Assembly: GCA_039810585.1 (NCBI GenBank) | Contig: JBDHXF010000014.1 | Location: forward strand, 5,325-69,324 | From: JBBATK01 sp039810585 | GTDB lineage: Bacteria > Bacteroidota > Ignavibacteria > Kapaibacteriales > NICIL-2 | Direction: 5' to 3' | Length of the DNA stretch: 64,000 nucleotides | Shown here: piece by piece, positions 26,595 through 35,832 of the stretch | Position numbering within the stretch: position 1 is the stretch's first letter | Layout: each line of letters begins with the position of its first letter | Program-made: the position numbers and the translations under genes | Notes under the pieces: model-generated | Databases searched by the model: none | The model's input: only the letters and a program-made list of their open reading frames with translations | Told to the model about the DNA's origin: nothing

Positions 26595-27047
26595 TTATTC
26601 TTTGGCATCCTTCTCTACAAGCAGAGTGACCGGCCCTGCATTCACCAATTCCACATCCATCATAGCCCCGAAAACACCGGTTTTTACCTCCAGATTGTAG
26701 GTGCTGCGCAGGCTGTGCACAAAGCTCTCATACAAAGGTTCGGCAAGCTCAGGGCGAGCTGCGGAAATGAAGGAGGGACGAAACCCCTTGCTGCAATCGC
26801 CGTATAGAGTGAATTGCGATACAACCAGAATTTCTTTGGCAGTGTCGATGGCGGACAGATTCATCTTGTCATCCGCATCGGCAAACAGGCGCAGATTGGC
26901 AACTTTATGAGCCAGCCATTGAAGCTGTTCCGGGCCGTCGTTCGAGTGGATGCCCAGTAACACTAGCAACCCTTCGCCGATAGCGGCATGGCATGAGTTG
27001 TCGATATGTACGGCTGCGCGGCGGACGCGTTGAACCAATGCACGCAT
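26595..27047 (-). CDS. dtd: D-aminoacyl-tRNA deacylase
   Basis: 150 residues, normal DTD length. The chiral-selectivity motifs SQFTLYGDCSKGFRPSF (SQFTL near residue 78) and NAGPVT near residue 136 (usual form NxGPVT) are both present. It hydrolyses D-amino acids and glycine wrongly loaded on tRNA, protecting translation. The start MRALVQRVRRAAVHI is the family's normal beginning. It is convergent with the response regulator gene and divergent from the SPFH gene. Confidence 0.97.
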   Translation of the reverse strand: MRALVQRVRRAAVHIDNSCHAAIGEGLLVLLGIHSNDGPEQLQWLAHKVANLRLFADADDKMNLSAIDTAKEILVVSQFTLYGDCSKGFRPSFISAARPELAEPLYESFVHSLRSTYNLEVKTGVFGAMMDVELVNAGPVTLLVEKDAKE

Positions 27048-27229
27048 AGAATTTGTTGTGTTTTTGAGGAGAACGGTTTCGATTCCACGGGGCGTGAGCT
27101 AAATCATGAGCTCTGCATACTCTTGTGAAATTTACGCAAGGCTACGGTAGGACATCGTGGTCAAATAAATCAAGTCTAATTTGCATGCGGACATCGTTCC
27201 GCTTTCGTTTCACTATCTGTTGAGGATCT

Positions 27230-28144
27230 ATGTTTCTCATGGTTGTTGGTCTTCTCGCATTTGTAGTCGGACTAACGCTCCGTCGTGCGGACGCCAACCT
27301 GCACCGGATTTCCACCATTGTTCGGATGGCCGGTTTGGCAATTATCGTCATTGGCTTCTTTACATCGGCATTCCGACAGGTGGACGCCGGATCCGTTGGC
27401 GTGGTGAAACTTTTTGGTCAGGTCCAGAAAGATCGCGTTCTCTATGAGGGGTTGAACATGATCAATCCATTGTACTCGGTGGAAATCATGAATATTCGTC
27501 AGATGAATTACACCATGAGTGCTACCAGTGATGAGGGACAAAAAATGGGTGACGATGCGGTGCATGTTCGCTGCAACGACGGTTTGGAAGTGTCGCTCGA
27601 TATGACGGTTCTCTATCGTCTTCTCGCAGCCAGCGCTCCGGACGTCTATCAAACCATCGGTCCGCAATTTGAAGAGCAGTACGTGCGTCCGGTCATTCGT
27701 GCTCGCATCCGCGAAACCGCCGTCTACTATGCCGCCACCGATCTCTACTCCGGCAAACGCGCGCAATTCGAAAACCAGCTGCGCGACTTGTTAGCCGACG
27801 ATTTTCATAAGAACGGCTTTGAACTCAAGTCGGTGCTCATTCGTAATGTGGTGCTTCCTCAAACGGTAACCGAGAGTATCGAGCGCAAGATTGCCGCCAT
27901 GCAAGAAGCACAACGTCAGGACTACGTGCTCGAAAAAGTCAAGAAAGAAGCCGAAATGAAACGTCAGGAAGCGCAAGGAACTGCTGATGCTCAGCGTATT
28001 CTGTCGGCAGGCTTGAGTGATAAAATCCTGCAGTTCGAAGCGATTAAGGTTCAAAAGGAACTCGTGAACTCACCCAATTCAAAAATCATTGTTATGGGTG
28101 GAAAATCGATGCCACTGATTCTCGATGCGAAAGATTCGAAGTAA
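27230..28144 (+). CDS. SPFH/prohibitin-family membrane protein
   Basis: 304 residues. Two N-terminal hydrophobic segments (about 1-17 and 28-47, VRMAGLAIIVIGFFTSAF) anchor it, followed by the SPFH domain beginning RQVDAGSVGVVKLFGQVQKDRVLYEGLNMINPL. A charged coiled-coil (about 215-260, AAMQEAQRQDYVLEKVKKEAEMKRQEA) leads to a conserved end ISPN-like region (NSPNSKIIVMGGKSMPLIL). Such proteins form ring or cage assemblies in membranes, often with FtsH-like proteases. A Shine-Dalgarno GAGG precedes the ATG by a few bases, unusual in this window and supporting the start. Confidence 0.93.
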   Translation: MFLMVVGLLAFVVGLTLRRADANLHRISTIVRMAGLAIIVIGFFTSAFRQVDAGSVGVVKLFGQVQKDRVLYEGLNMINPLYSVEIMNIRQMNYTMSATSDEGQKMGDDAVHVRCNDGLEVSLDMTVLYRLLAASAPDVYQTIGPQFEEQYVRPVIRARIRETAVYYAATDLYSGKRAQFENQLRDLLADDFHKNGFELKSVLIRNVVLPQTVTESIERKIAAMQEAQRQDYVLEKVKKEAEMKRQEAQGTADAQRILSAGLSDKILQFEAIKVQKELVNSPNSKIIVMGGKSMPLILDAKDSK

Positions 28145-28171
28145 GTGTCGTTTAAGTGTCTTCTTCATCAT

Positions 28172-28196
28172 GCGGCCAATGCGATGCATTGGCCGC
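28172..28196. terminator. hairpin between convergent genes, possible bidirectional terminator
   Basis: Arms GCGGCCAATGC and GCATTGGCCGC are perfect complements around GAT. It lies 28 bp after the SPFH gene and 46 bp after the convergent T9SS gene. No strong T-run follows in either direction, so termination is inferred mainly from position. Confidence 0.55.
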
Positions 28197-28241
28197 TGCT
28201 GTAAGCGACCAATGAATAGCTGAAATACGCCGGTACTTGCT

Positions 28242-30539
28242 CTAAGGCTTCACGACCAGTTGCGAGGATTTGCCAAATGCGCTTTGAGCAACGAGTAGGT
28301 AGCTGCCGGCTGCAAGACTGCTGCTATTCCACTGAGCCACATAGCAGTGTCGGTTGGAGTCATAGTGTAAGAGCGACGACAAATCCACAACGACGATGCC
28401 GAGTATTGTAATGAGTCGGCAACTTGGTGGTGTGGAAGCCAATTCATCACTGCCAACGGTTATGGTCGTGATACTCTCAAGCGGATTGGGGTGGACGCTC
28501 AACGCATGTTGATGCAGCTCCGCCATGCCAGGCACCGAGCTATTCAGGTCCACAGAGTATTTGCTGCGAAGAAGATGGAGAATAGATGCATTGGAGAAAT
28601 GCACGAGGCTAATAATGTCGTTTTCGTTCGTGCACGCACTTGGTCCGGTTGAGATGGAGTCGCTACTTAACCTCAGCCATTGCCAACTCTTCAAACTGTC
28701 GACCGATACGAGCACCGAGTCTATTGTTCCGGCTACAATACTGGCCGAGCTGTTGCTCAGGGTACAGAAGAAGCGAGCTTGAACAATAGAATCACCATAG
28801 TTGTTTTGCCAGGTATGGAAGTCTTGTGGCGCACTAGCTTCAACGCTTCGTCTGTTTGCTGTCGACACGCTTGAGTAGTACGCCAGCGCCAGCGTACCAT
28901 CTGAGCGCAGTGAAGACGATTGTAGAGTTCTCAGGGTATCGACACGCAGGGTATCGATTGTGTGAGCGACGCAATCAACGAGGATCGTGTACAATCTGTC
29001 GGCTGACGCATCGAGATTGCTTGTTGAGTCAGCGTTGTATTGCACAAGTACTCGGTCGTCGTCAATGCCGTTGAAATAGAGAACTTGAGTCAGTGTTGGA
29101 TATGATCCGGCGTAGGGCAGTGGCGAAAACACGGTGACACTGTCCCACGCCACGCCGGCATCACTCGTCACAAACACCACACCTCGTCGCAAGCCAAACC
29201 ACCGTGAGAGTGATTGTACAACGGGATTGACTTCACTGGAAAGTTCGCCTGCCTTTGTGAAGGAACGTCCGGTATCGATTGTCGTGTACACCGCTTGTGA
29301 GTTTGCGCTAGGTACGATGAGAGCAAAGGTAGAATCATTGATAACGTAGGTTTTGTCGACCGATCTCATCGTTGCACCGGCTGAGTCACAACTCGATACT
29401 GACCACCTAAGCCCGGCATCAACCGTTCGGTAAATCCACGATGACGTATATGGATAGATGACCGTTGATGTGTTCACCGCCTGCGCGCTGACGCTAAGAC
29501 TCGGGAGATATGAGCGAACGTTCCAATCGACGAATTGCAATGTTCCCTCCATGATGAGGTCGTTCGAGCCAACTGCTGTGAGCATTCCGCTGGTGTTTAC
29601 AGCGAATTGCTTCCACTGTATCTGACCGGGAGCTGGCACATTGTGAAGCCGGTATGAAAACGTAGAGTGTACAGCAGAATCAAGAGCAAATTGTTTGAAG
29701 CTGAGATCGTATCCCACAACCCAAGCTGTATCCGCTGCAGTGCCGATACAGCCAACCGGCATTGCACCAACCTGTGTTGAGTCTACCTGCCATGTTCCGT
29801 GAAACTGGAAATAGGCAGAGCTATGATGATTATAGCTTGCTACCACAAACCAATGATCGGCAGCAGAATCAAGCAGGCAACTCACGACTGATGCGTCGGA
29901 ATGGAGTGCTTGAGTTTGAGGGACGTTGTCGACACGAATGCTGTCAGCACCAACATAGGACACGATCTTAGCGTTGGAGCTTAAGATGTGAAGGGCGTGA
30001 CCGGGGTTTGACATGAGGTACAGCGGGGCACCATAGCTAATCGCATCGTAGGGGAACACATGGATGGAATGTGTGCGAGTGTCGAGTTGAATGAGACTAT
30101 TGTCGTCAAACAATAACAGTAGCGAATCCTTGCCGATTAAGGTCATTTGGCGTACACCACCATTCACTGGAAAACTCACGAGTAGTGAGCACTTTTTTGA
30201 CGAGGGATCATAGACATACAAGCGTGCGTGGTCATCCGCTACGTAGAGCTTCTCACCGTCGGAGCACATCACTTTTATGGTTCCGGCCGCCTTTGCTACA
30301 ATTCGATGCCAGGAGTTAGTGCCCACCTCACGCACTTGCATTCTTCCCAAGGTGCCGCCTGCGTAACAGGCGTTATTCAGGTAATACACACACTGAAAGT
30401 CTGTATCATAATAAAAAGAGCTATCAGGCAGCAGATGGAGGTCTTGGGCGAAAAGTGCGGGGGAGAGAAATAGTGCCGACAAAACGAACAAAAGCAATGA
30501 AAAGCTATAATAAAAGCGTAATGCGTGTTTCATGTTCAC
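28242..30539 (-). CDS. large T9SS cargo protein with propeller-like repeats
   Basis: 765 residues: signal peptide (YSFSLLLFVLSALFLSPALFAQ), a long beta-rich body with BNR-like motifs (TVDAGLRWSV, TIDTGRSFTKAGE, TSDAGVAWDSV), and a C-terminal type IX sorting domain from about residue 680 (ALSVHPNPLESITTITV, RLITILGIVVVD, SLAAGSYLLVAQSAFGKSSQLVVKP). The protein should be exported to the cell surface. The body has no recognisable catalytic motif. It follows another BNR-rich T9SS protein on the same strand (190 bp gap), and the two may be related by duplication of the general design. Confidence 0.85.
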   Translation of the reverse strand: MNMKHALRFYYSFSLLLFVLSALFLSPALFAQDLHLLPDSSFYYDTDFQCVYYLNNACYAGGTLGRMQVREVGTNSWHRIVAKAAGTIKVMCSDGEKLYVADDHARLYVYDPSSKKCSLLVSFPVNGGVRQMTLIGKDSLLLLFDDNSLIQLDTRTHSIHVFPYDAISYGAPLYLMSNPGHALHILSSNAKIVSYVGADSIRVDNVPQTQALHSDASVVSCLLDSAADHWFVVASYNHHSSAYFQFHGTWQVDSTQVGAMPVGCIGTAADTAWVVGYDLSFKQFALDSAVHSTFSYRLHNVPAPGQIQWKQFAVNTSGMLTAVGSNDLIMEGTLQFVDWNVRSYLPSLSVSAQAVNTSTVIYPYTSSWIYRTVDAGLRWSVSSCDSAGATMRSVDKTYVINDSTFALIVPSANSQAVYTTIDTGRSFTKAGELSSEVNPVVQSLSRWFGLRRGVVFVTSDAGVAWDSVTVFSPLPYAGSYPTLTQVLYFNGIDDDRVLVQYNADSTSNLDASADRLYTILVDCVAHTIDTLRVDTLRTLQSSSLRSDGTLALAYYSSVSTANRRSVEASAPQDFHTWQNNYGDSIVQARFFCTLSNSSASIVAGTIDSVLVSVDSLKSWQWLRLSSDSISTGPSACTNENDIISLVHFSNASILHLLRSKYSVDLNSSVPGMAELHQHALSVHPNPLESITTITVGSDELASTPPSCRLITILGIVVVDLSSLLHYDSNRHCYVAQWNSSSLAAGSYLLVAQSAFGKSSQLVVKP

Positions 30540-30728
30540 AATACCCTAAAGTGAGAAGGCACCGTGCAGAATATGCATCCGAATTATTTCAGAAAAAAAA
30601 TTGTCCAGCAATGTGTTTATGTACTTCTAGAGTATATGCAATTCAGGAAATGAGCACGTGTGTTGGCTCTCAAGCGCTATTGAGTTCTAAAGTATGAGAT
30701 CCGCTTGTTATTAAGATTGCATTGGGCG

Positions 30729-33623
30729 CTAGCGTATCACCACAAAAGCAGTCCGAGCGCGAAGCGCGCGTGAATAAAGAACACATTGATACTGACCGGA
30801 CGGAAGGGAATTGACCGAATACGAGATTTCGGTAGGTCCAGCTACCAGGGAAAGTTCTCTGTGCTGTGCAACCATGATGCCCAGGTTATTAAAAATCCTG
30901 AGTTCGACATCGTCTGTTTGCGGCATGGTGAATGAAAGATGGAGCGTGTTCGAGACCGGATCCGGATAAAGCGTTAGCGTGCTTTTGTCGGCATCGTTCG
31001 CTTCGTCGGACACCGAGGAGTTGATGCCCTTCGGAAAATTGATAAACCACACTCCATGTTGATAGGTGCCCGCATAGAGATAGGAATTCGTACGCGCCAA
31101 GGCGCGAATGCTGTAATTATCTAGACCGGAGTGGTAGAGACTCCATGTAATTCCTCGGTCTCTGGTGCTCAGCACACCGGCGTCTGTTCCACAAAAGGCA
31201 ACGGAGTCATCGTCGAGGAACGTGTACACATTCTTGGTTCCAAAGGCTGTGGGAATCCAGGTGCTTCCTGTGTTGTAGCTCACATACACAGTGTTGGTCG
31301 TCGAGGCAGCATACATATGCTTGCCGCGAACCAACGCGGTTCTATAGGAAGTAGCGGGAAGGCTGGAGACTATTTGCCAGCTCGTGCCAAAGTCAATGGA
31401 GCGAAACACACCGGCGTCGGTGGCGGCGAGCAGGATTCCGCTATCGTAGCACAGACTATGAACGCTCGTACTGACGAGTCCGGAATTTGCATAACTCCAG
31501 TGTTTGCCACTGTCGATACTCGTCAGGACTCCCATGGTTTGAGTCCCCACATAAAGTTTTGAACTATCAGAACAAACACCCGTGAGATAGGGAGTTGCCA
31601 AGTCCGCGTTCAGCGACGCCCAATCTCCATGATCGGCTGAGCGGAAAAGACCGTAGTCGTAGGTTGCTGCGTAGACGATTGATCCGCGTTTGTGCAGAGC
31701 TTGGATGGAGACCGGCCCCATTCCTTTTGTAAAACTTTGCCAACCGGCGTTGTTTGATACAATATTCATCCCGATGGCTTGGCACCCCGCATAAAGGTCA
31801 CTTCCAACAGGTTCAAGGCAGTTTACGCTAGCGGAGCTAGAGCCGGGCACGATTTGCCAATCTTGAAATGCGTCTTGGACTAGTTTCCGCAGCGAACATT
31901 TGAACAGAGTTCCATTTGGAAAACCCGCCAACAGTGAGTCTCCCACTGCACTCAGGCAGCTCGGACGAAAGCTACTGAAATCACCGTTTAATTGAAGCCA
32001 ATTATATCCCTCATCTGCGGAACATTGTAATCCAAACTTAGAGCTACAAACGTAGATGACGTTGTTGTTTGCAAAGGCATAGTCCACCGTGTCGCTAAAT
32101 ACTTTCCAATTGAACCAGTTTTTTTCAGACTTGGAGGCGATATAGATTGCACCGTAAGCGTTAACGGCAAAGACATTGCTGTCGGTTGAGAACACAAACC
32201 GCACGTTTTTCGGAATATCACCCACACCAAACTGTTTCCAACTTAATCCCTCGTCCGTCGATTGAAAAACGCCCAGAGCTGTGCCGCATAAAAACGTGTT
32301 GAGGTCATTTGAACTATAGTCAAACACGGTGGAATCGCTTAAGCCCGCCGCGCATCGTAACCACGTGTCACCTCTATTTGTGCTCCGCTCGATAGAGCCA
32401 TCAAGCAGACAGTACATTGCTCCAAAGCGCGAGAGAAATTTCTTGACCGGTAATCGCGCCAGCTTGTCGTTACACTCCAACCAGGTTTTTCCCTTGTCTG
32501 TCGATCGGAACATTCCTCGTACGCCTGAACGATATTGGGTAGGGTTATCGCAGTGTATCGCACTCAGCGAATCGTTTACAACGGCGGTATTGGCCGTTCT
32601 CCACGAATTGCCATAGTCTGTTGATGCCAGAATCCCGGATTCTCGTGTGGCACAATAGGCTTCATTGTCTTGCTGGTGGATGCAGGTGATTGCAGAGATA
32701 AACAGTCCGCTCGCCATCATGGACCACGTTTGTCCTGCATCTGTTGATCTATACAATCGACCATCGCCTGAACCAATAAACATGGCAGTTGCTGACTCTG
32801 CGATGCATGTGGCGGCTATAACATCGGAGTTTGGCAATTGAACTGCATACTTAAACGTTTCCAGATTCTTGCCGTAATAAATCCAGTCGGTCGTTAAGAG
32901 TATTTTTCCTGCGCTTCCTGCAAGGTAATCGACAGCGGAATTGAACACGCCGCCAAGACCATTTTTTGTTACGCCACTTGTTAACAGATAGTAGTGAAAA
33001 CCGGATGGTGTGACGTAGTACACGGCTGTGTCGTTTGCCGAAAGCAGACGAGATGATGCATCGTTTAGCTGCATGAGTGAGCTCCGTGAGTTCGGAGTGT
33101 CATAGGCAACTAAGGAATCGTTCTGTGTGACGGCGTAGAAGGTCTTCGCTGAGGAGGCAACACTTTTAAATGCTTCGCTTGTCAAGGAAAACCAGGTCAC
33201 ACCAAAATCCGAGCTGTATCGCACCAATCCGTTATCCTGTTTTAGATACACGGCAGACGAAGGAGTGTACAGCGACGAAATGTCCGACGCCAATGCGCCG
33301 GTGTTCACCCTCGTCCACGATTTGCCTTTGTCCAAACTACGGTACACTCCGGTGCCGGGACTCAGAGCAAGAACCACCGTTTCGTTAGCGCAAATTTTTG
33401 TAATCGGCGGGGCCAGAAGGTCAACTCCACTCGTCTCGATTTCCCAGCTCACGCCGTTGTCGCTGGATCGATAGATCCCGACATCCGTTGCGGCAAAGAC
33501 CATTTGACTTGTCGAACACAGGCTGAAAATGGTGTGACACAGCGGTGTACTCACTTCCCGCCATTGAGCATGGAGAGAACAATGAAGAAGTGTGAGCAAT
33601 AAAAGGTGGAGAAGGTGCCGCAT
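30729..33623 (-). CDS. large BNR-repeat T9SS cargo protein
   Basis: About 964 residues from MRHLLHLLLLTLLHCSLHAQ (signal peptide); the open frame starts nine codons earlier. The body is a chain of Asp-box repeats such as SSDNGVSWEI, SLDKGKSWTRV, STDAGQTWSMM, STDYGNSWRT, STDKGKTWLE, STNRGDTWLR, STDEGLSWKQF, and SIDFGTSWQIV, consistent with two or more tandem beta-propellers. The C-terminus is a type IX sorting domain (LTLYPDPVSNTLHLSF, LRIFNNLGIMVAQH, LPSGQYQCVLYSR). Surface localisation is predicted; ligand or activity is unknown. Confidence 0.88.
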   Translation of the reverse strand: MRHLLHLLLLTLLHCSLHAQWREVSTPLCHTIFSLCSTSQMVFAATDVGIYRSSDNGVSWEIETSGVDLLAPPITKICANETVVLALSPGTGVYRSLDKGKSWTRVNTGALASDISSLYTPSSAVYLKQDNGLVRYSSDFGVTWFSLTSEAFKSVASSAKTFYAVTQNDSLVAYDTPNSRSSLMQLNDASSRLLSANDTAVYYVTPSGFHYYLLTSGVTKNGLGGVFNSAVDYLAGSAGKILLTTDWIYYGKNLETFKYAVQLPNSDVIAATCIAESATAMFIGSGDGRLYRSTDAGQTWSMMASGLFISAITCIHQQDNEAYCATRESGILASTDYGNSWRTANTAVVNDSLSAIHCDNPTQYRSGVRGMFRSTDKGKTWLECNDKLARLPVKKFLSRFGAMYCLLDGSIERSTNRGDTWLRCAAGLSDSTVFDYSSNDLNTFLCGTALGVFQSTDEGLSWKQFGVGDIPKNVRFVFSTDSNVFAVNAYGAIYIASKSEKNWFNWKVFSDTVDYAFANNNVIYVCSSKFGLQCSADEGYNWLQLNGDFSSFRPSCLSAVGDSLLAGFPNGTLFKCSLRKLVQDAFQDWQIVPGSSSASVNCLEPVGSDLYAGCQAIGMNIVSNNAGWQSFTKGMGPVSIQALHKRGSIVYAATYDYGLFRSADHGDWASLNADLATPYLTGVCSDSSKLYVGTQTMGVLTSIDSGKHWSYANSGLVSTSVHSLCYDSGILLAATDAGVFRSIDFGTSWQIVSSLPATSYRTALVRGKHMYAASTTNTVYVSYNTGSTWIPTAFGTKNVYTFLDDDSVAFCGTDAGVLSTRDRGITWSLYHSGLDNYSIRALARTNSYLYAGTYQHGVWFINFPKGINSSVSDEANDADKSTLTLYPDPVSNTLHLSFTMPQTDDVELRIFNNLGIMVAQHRELSLVAGPTEISYSVNSLPSGQYQCVLYSRALRARTAFVVIR

Positions 33624-33983
33624 GCAAGTCCAAGGAGTTGGTCGAATCAAGACTACTTATTATTGCAAGATGCCTAGCGGCGAGATGAAAATCAAGGACT
33701 AGGGAATAAGAAATCAAGGACTAGGGAATAAGAAATCAAGGCCTCATGTGCACGCCACTTCCGTTCGCGTTGACTCCGTGACTTCCGAGATTACCATGAG
33801 CTATTCGGTACTCAAGCAAGTATTGTGAGCTGGCGACCTGTACCATTCTCTGATCTTGCGGAAAATTGCAAGCTACTCGTAAATTGGAGCATAGGATTTC
33901 GGTGCAATGCCGCACCACGATGTACAAATTCCATGGTAAAGCAACTGATGAAGTAGAACACGCAGCGATTGACGAGTCGTCCA
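33624..33983. other. 360-bp intergenic region with 22-bp tandem repeat
   Basis: No supported gene. An 82-codon minus-strand frame from a GTG at 33984 overlaps the delta' gene stop but has no family features and poor composition. The tandem repeat at 33689-33741 lies near the T9SS gene start. Confidence 0.6.
33689..33741. repeat. 22-bp tandem repeat, about 2.4 copies
   Basis: Units beginning AAATCAAGGACTAGGG start at 33689 and 33711, and a 9-base partial copy starts at 33733. The first two units are identical. It lies 66 bp upstream of the start of the 964-residue T9SS protein, so it could affect that gene's promoter. Confidence 0.9.
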
Positions 33984-35129
33984 CTATGTTCCCAAAAAGA
34001 CTGTCCGCAATCCTAGCATGAGACTCACGAGATTTAAGTGAATCTGTCCATTCCCTCGGATATTGCGAATTGCCTCTTCGATTAAAGTAATGGCTGCTGC
34101 GTAATCACGACCCGGATAGGCAGCGACAAACTTGCTGAGGATTTCGTATTGGTCGATATTAATAATGGACTCCATCTCCGCACCAAACTGCACCATCATC
34201 GCATCGCGCAGCCAAAGGAGAAGCACATTGAGCATCTGTTCAACGTCGCTGCGATCGGCATCTGCCGTGAGTTCGTCGAGTGACGAGAGGATGTCCGATC
34301 GATAATTTCCGCCACGCATGGCGGCGCGGAGAAGATTTACGACTTCATTGCGTTGCGATTGTGTGTCGCTCGACATTACACTCAATGCCTGAGAATAACT
34401 GCCTTGGGCCAGCGACGCACACAGTCTAGCCTGCTGCTCACTAAGCTCCTCACGATCCATGAGTGCTTGGCGGATGTCAGCGTCGCTTAAACTGTCGAAT
34501 TGAATTTGTTGACAGCGAGAAAGGATGGTCTGTGGAAGCTGCTCCTTCCGTGAACTGCAGAGGATGAACGTTACTCCTGAGCCGGGCTCCTCGAGGGTCT
34601 TGAGGAATGCATTGGCAGCTTCGGTAGTCATTCGCTCGGCATCGCAGAGAATGACCACGCGATGACCTCTCTGTGCCTGACTCATCTGGACCGATTTCTT
34701 GATGTCACGCACCGATGCAATACGAATCTGCGTCGCTCCGTTTAAGCGAATACTGTGGTACGGCTGCTCCGCCTTCAGTTGCATGTGCTCCTGAAGTTCC
34801 GCAAGCTGATCGTCATTAAAACGCCCAATCGGTGAATCGTCATCGGCTCCAGACCCCTTACCGGCCGGCAAGGCAAACACTAATCGAAGGTTGGGATGCT
34901 GTAAGTGCTCACATTGCTTGCAACTCTTGCATTCCCCACATGCTTCATATGAGGCTTCGGAAACTTTTGGATGCTCACAGTTCAGGCACCGCGCCAATTC
35001 CAAGGCTGCTGCCTCTTTACCAACACCAGCCGGACCCCAAAAACAATAGGCATGAGCCACACGCCCACCAACAAGGGCGCGCTGAAGATTATCCTTCGCT
35101 CTGTGCTGTCCGATGAGACTCGACCACAT
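33984..35129 (-). CDS. holB: DNA polymerase III delta' subunit-like clamp-loader ATPase
   Basis: 381 residues. It begins MWSSLIGQHRAKDNLQRAL, with P-loop GPAGVGKE near residue 33, a four-cysteine zinc module (CLNCEH...CGECKSCKQCEHLQHPN), Walker B-like region VVILCDAERMTTEAANAFLKTLEEP, and the clamp-loader sensor segment LPQTILSRCQQIQF (SRC motif). It is part of the complex that loads the beta clamp on DNA. An insert rich in Gly and Asp (AGKGSGADDDSPIG) lies after the zinc module. No functional neighbours. Confidence 0.93.
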   Translation of the reverse strand: MWSSLIGQHRAKDNLQRALVGGRVAHAYCFWGPAGVGKEAAALELARCLNCEHPKVSEASYEACGECKSCKQCEHLQHPNLRLVFALPAGKGSGADDDSPIGRFNDDQLAELQEHMQLKAEQPYHSIRLNGATQIRIASVRDIKKSVQMSQAQRGHRVVILCDAERMTTEAANAFLKTLEEPGSGVTFILCSSRKEQLPQTILSRCQQIQFDSLSDADIRQALMDREELSEQQARLCASLAQGSYSQALSVMSSDTQSQRNEVVNLLRAAMRGGNYRSDILSSLDELTADADRSDVEQMLNVLLLWLRDAMMVQFGAEMESIINIDQYEILSKFVAAYPGRDYAAAITLIEEAIRNIRGNGQIHLNLVSLMLGLRTVFLGT

Positions 35130-35254
35130 GAAAAATTGCCTTCGACAACAGTGTTTTGAATAACTCGCAATCTACGCTCGGTCGAGTACCCAAAGCGTTG
35201 AATTTGTCGGTTAGGCTTGTCCTGTTGAAAAGTGGAATGCTCGCACAGTCGTAG

Positions 35255-35340
35255 GCGAGTGGCTCGCATCTCCCTACGCGAGTGGCTCGCTATCGGCAAA
35301 GCGAGTGGCTCGCTACCGGCAAAGCGAGTGGCTCGCTATC
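35255..35340. repeat. 23-bp tandem repeat x3.7 with internal inverted repeat
   Basis: Units start at 35255, 35278, 35301 and 35324 (last partial). Each opens with GCGAG TGG CTCGC, a 5-bp inverted repeat with a 3-nt loop; the spacers vary (for example TATCGGCAAA, TACCGGCAAA). A similar element, GCGAG TCA CTCGC, occurs alone at 2713-2725. The array fills the gap between arsC and the delta' gene. Units are contiguous, so this is not a CRISPR. Confidence 0.92.
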
Positions 35341-35345
35341 AAACT

Positions 35346-35810
35346 CTACATCCCGTGTTGTGCGCTCTCTCGAGTCTGTGCTTTGCACTGATGACGACTC
35401 AAGAAGACATCCACGCGAGCCCGCAGCTCTTCCCGAATCCGTCGGGCGTCTTCGAGTTGTCGGGCCTCGGTGCCCTGCAGGGCTGCAATGTCGGCGATAT
35501 TCCATTGCTCGCGTTGCACAGCTCCGGGGAAGATGGGGCATTGGGCTGAGGTCTTTTCGTCGCACACGGTAATGACGTGTGTGAAGAGTACACCCTGCCG
35601 ATACAGTTCGAACACATCTTGCGAGTGTTTTTGGCTGATGTCGATTCCAAGTTCTTTCATCACGGCTGCCGCAAGGGGATTGACGCCACCGGGATTGAGT
35701 CCGGCACTCTGTACCTGAATCTTGGTCTCATCCCCAAGGAGTGTGCAGAAGGCTTCGGCAATGCGACTCCGTGCGGAGTTCTTTTCGCAGACAAAGAGGA
35801 CTTTGAGCAT
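35346..35810 (-). CDS. arsC: arsenate reductase, low-molecular-weight phosphatase family
   Basis: About 154 residues from MLKVLFVCEKNSARSRIAEAF; the open frame begins 29 codons earlier inside arsM, which is unlikely to be used. The CX5R catalytic loop is C-E-K-N-S-A-R, and further thioredoxin-coupled ArsC cysteines appear in VITVCDEKTSAQCPIFPG. The Ser-rich P-loop and C-terminal helix REELRARVDVFLSR fit the LMW-PTP-like ArsC family, which reduces arsenate to arsenite. It is the last gene of arsR-arsM-arsC, 22 bp after arsM. No arsenite efflux gene follows. Confidence 0.92.
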   Translation of the reverse strand: MLKVLFVCEKNSARSRIAEAFCTLLGDETKIQVQSAGLNPGGVNPLAAAVMKELGIDISQKHSQDVFELYRQGVLFTHVITVCDEKTSAQCPIFPGAVQREQWNIADIAALQGTEARQLEDARRIREELRARVDVFLSRHQCKAQTRESAQHGM

Positions 35811-35832
35811 TGGTTGTATGGTAGTGTTTGGT

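Noticed and set aside
33736..33984. 82-codon minus-strand frame after the delta' gene
   Set aside because: It starts with GTG overlapping the stop, includes no recognisable family features and runs towards the tandem repeat; it is probably a chance frame.
35255..35340. CRISPR-like array
   Set aside because: Units are contiguous with near-identical spacing sequence and no unique spacers, so it is a tandem repeat.
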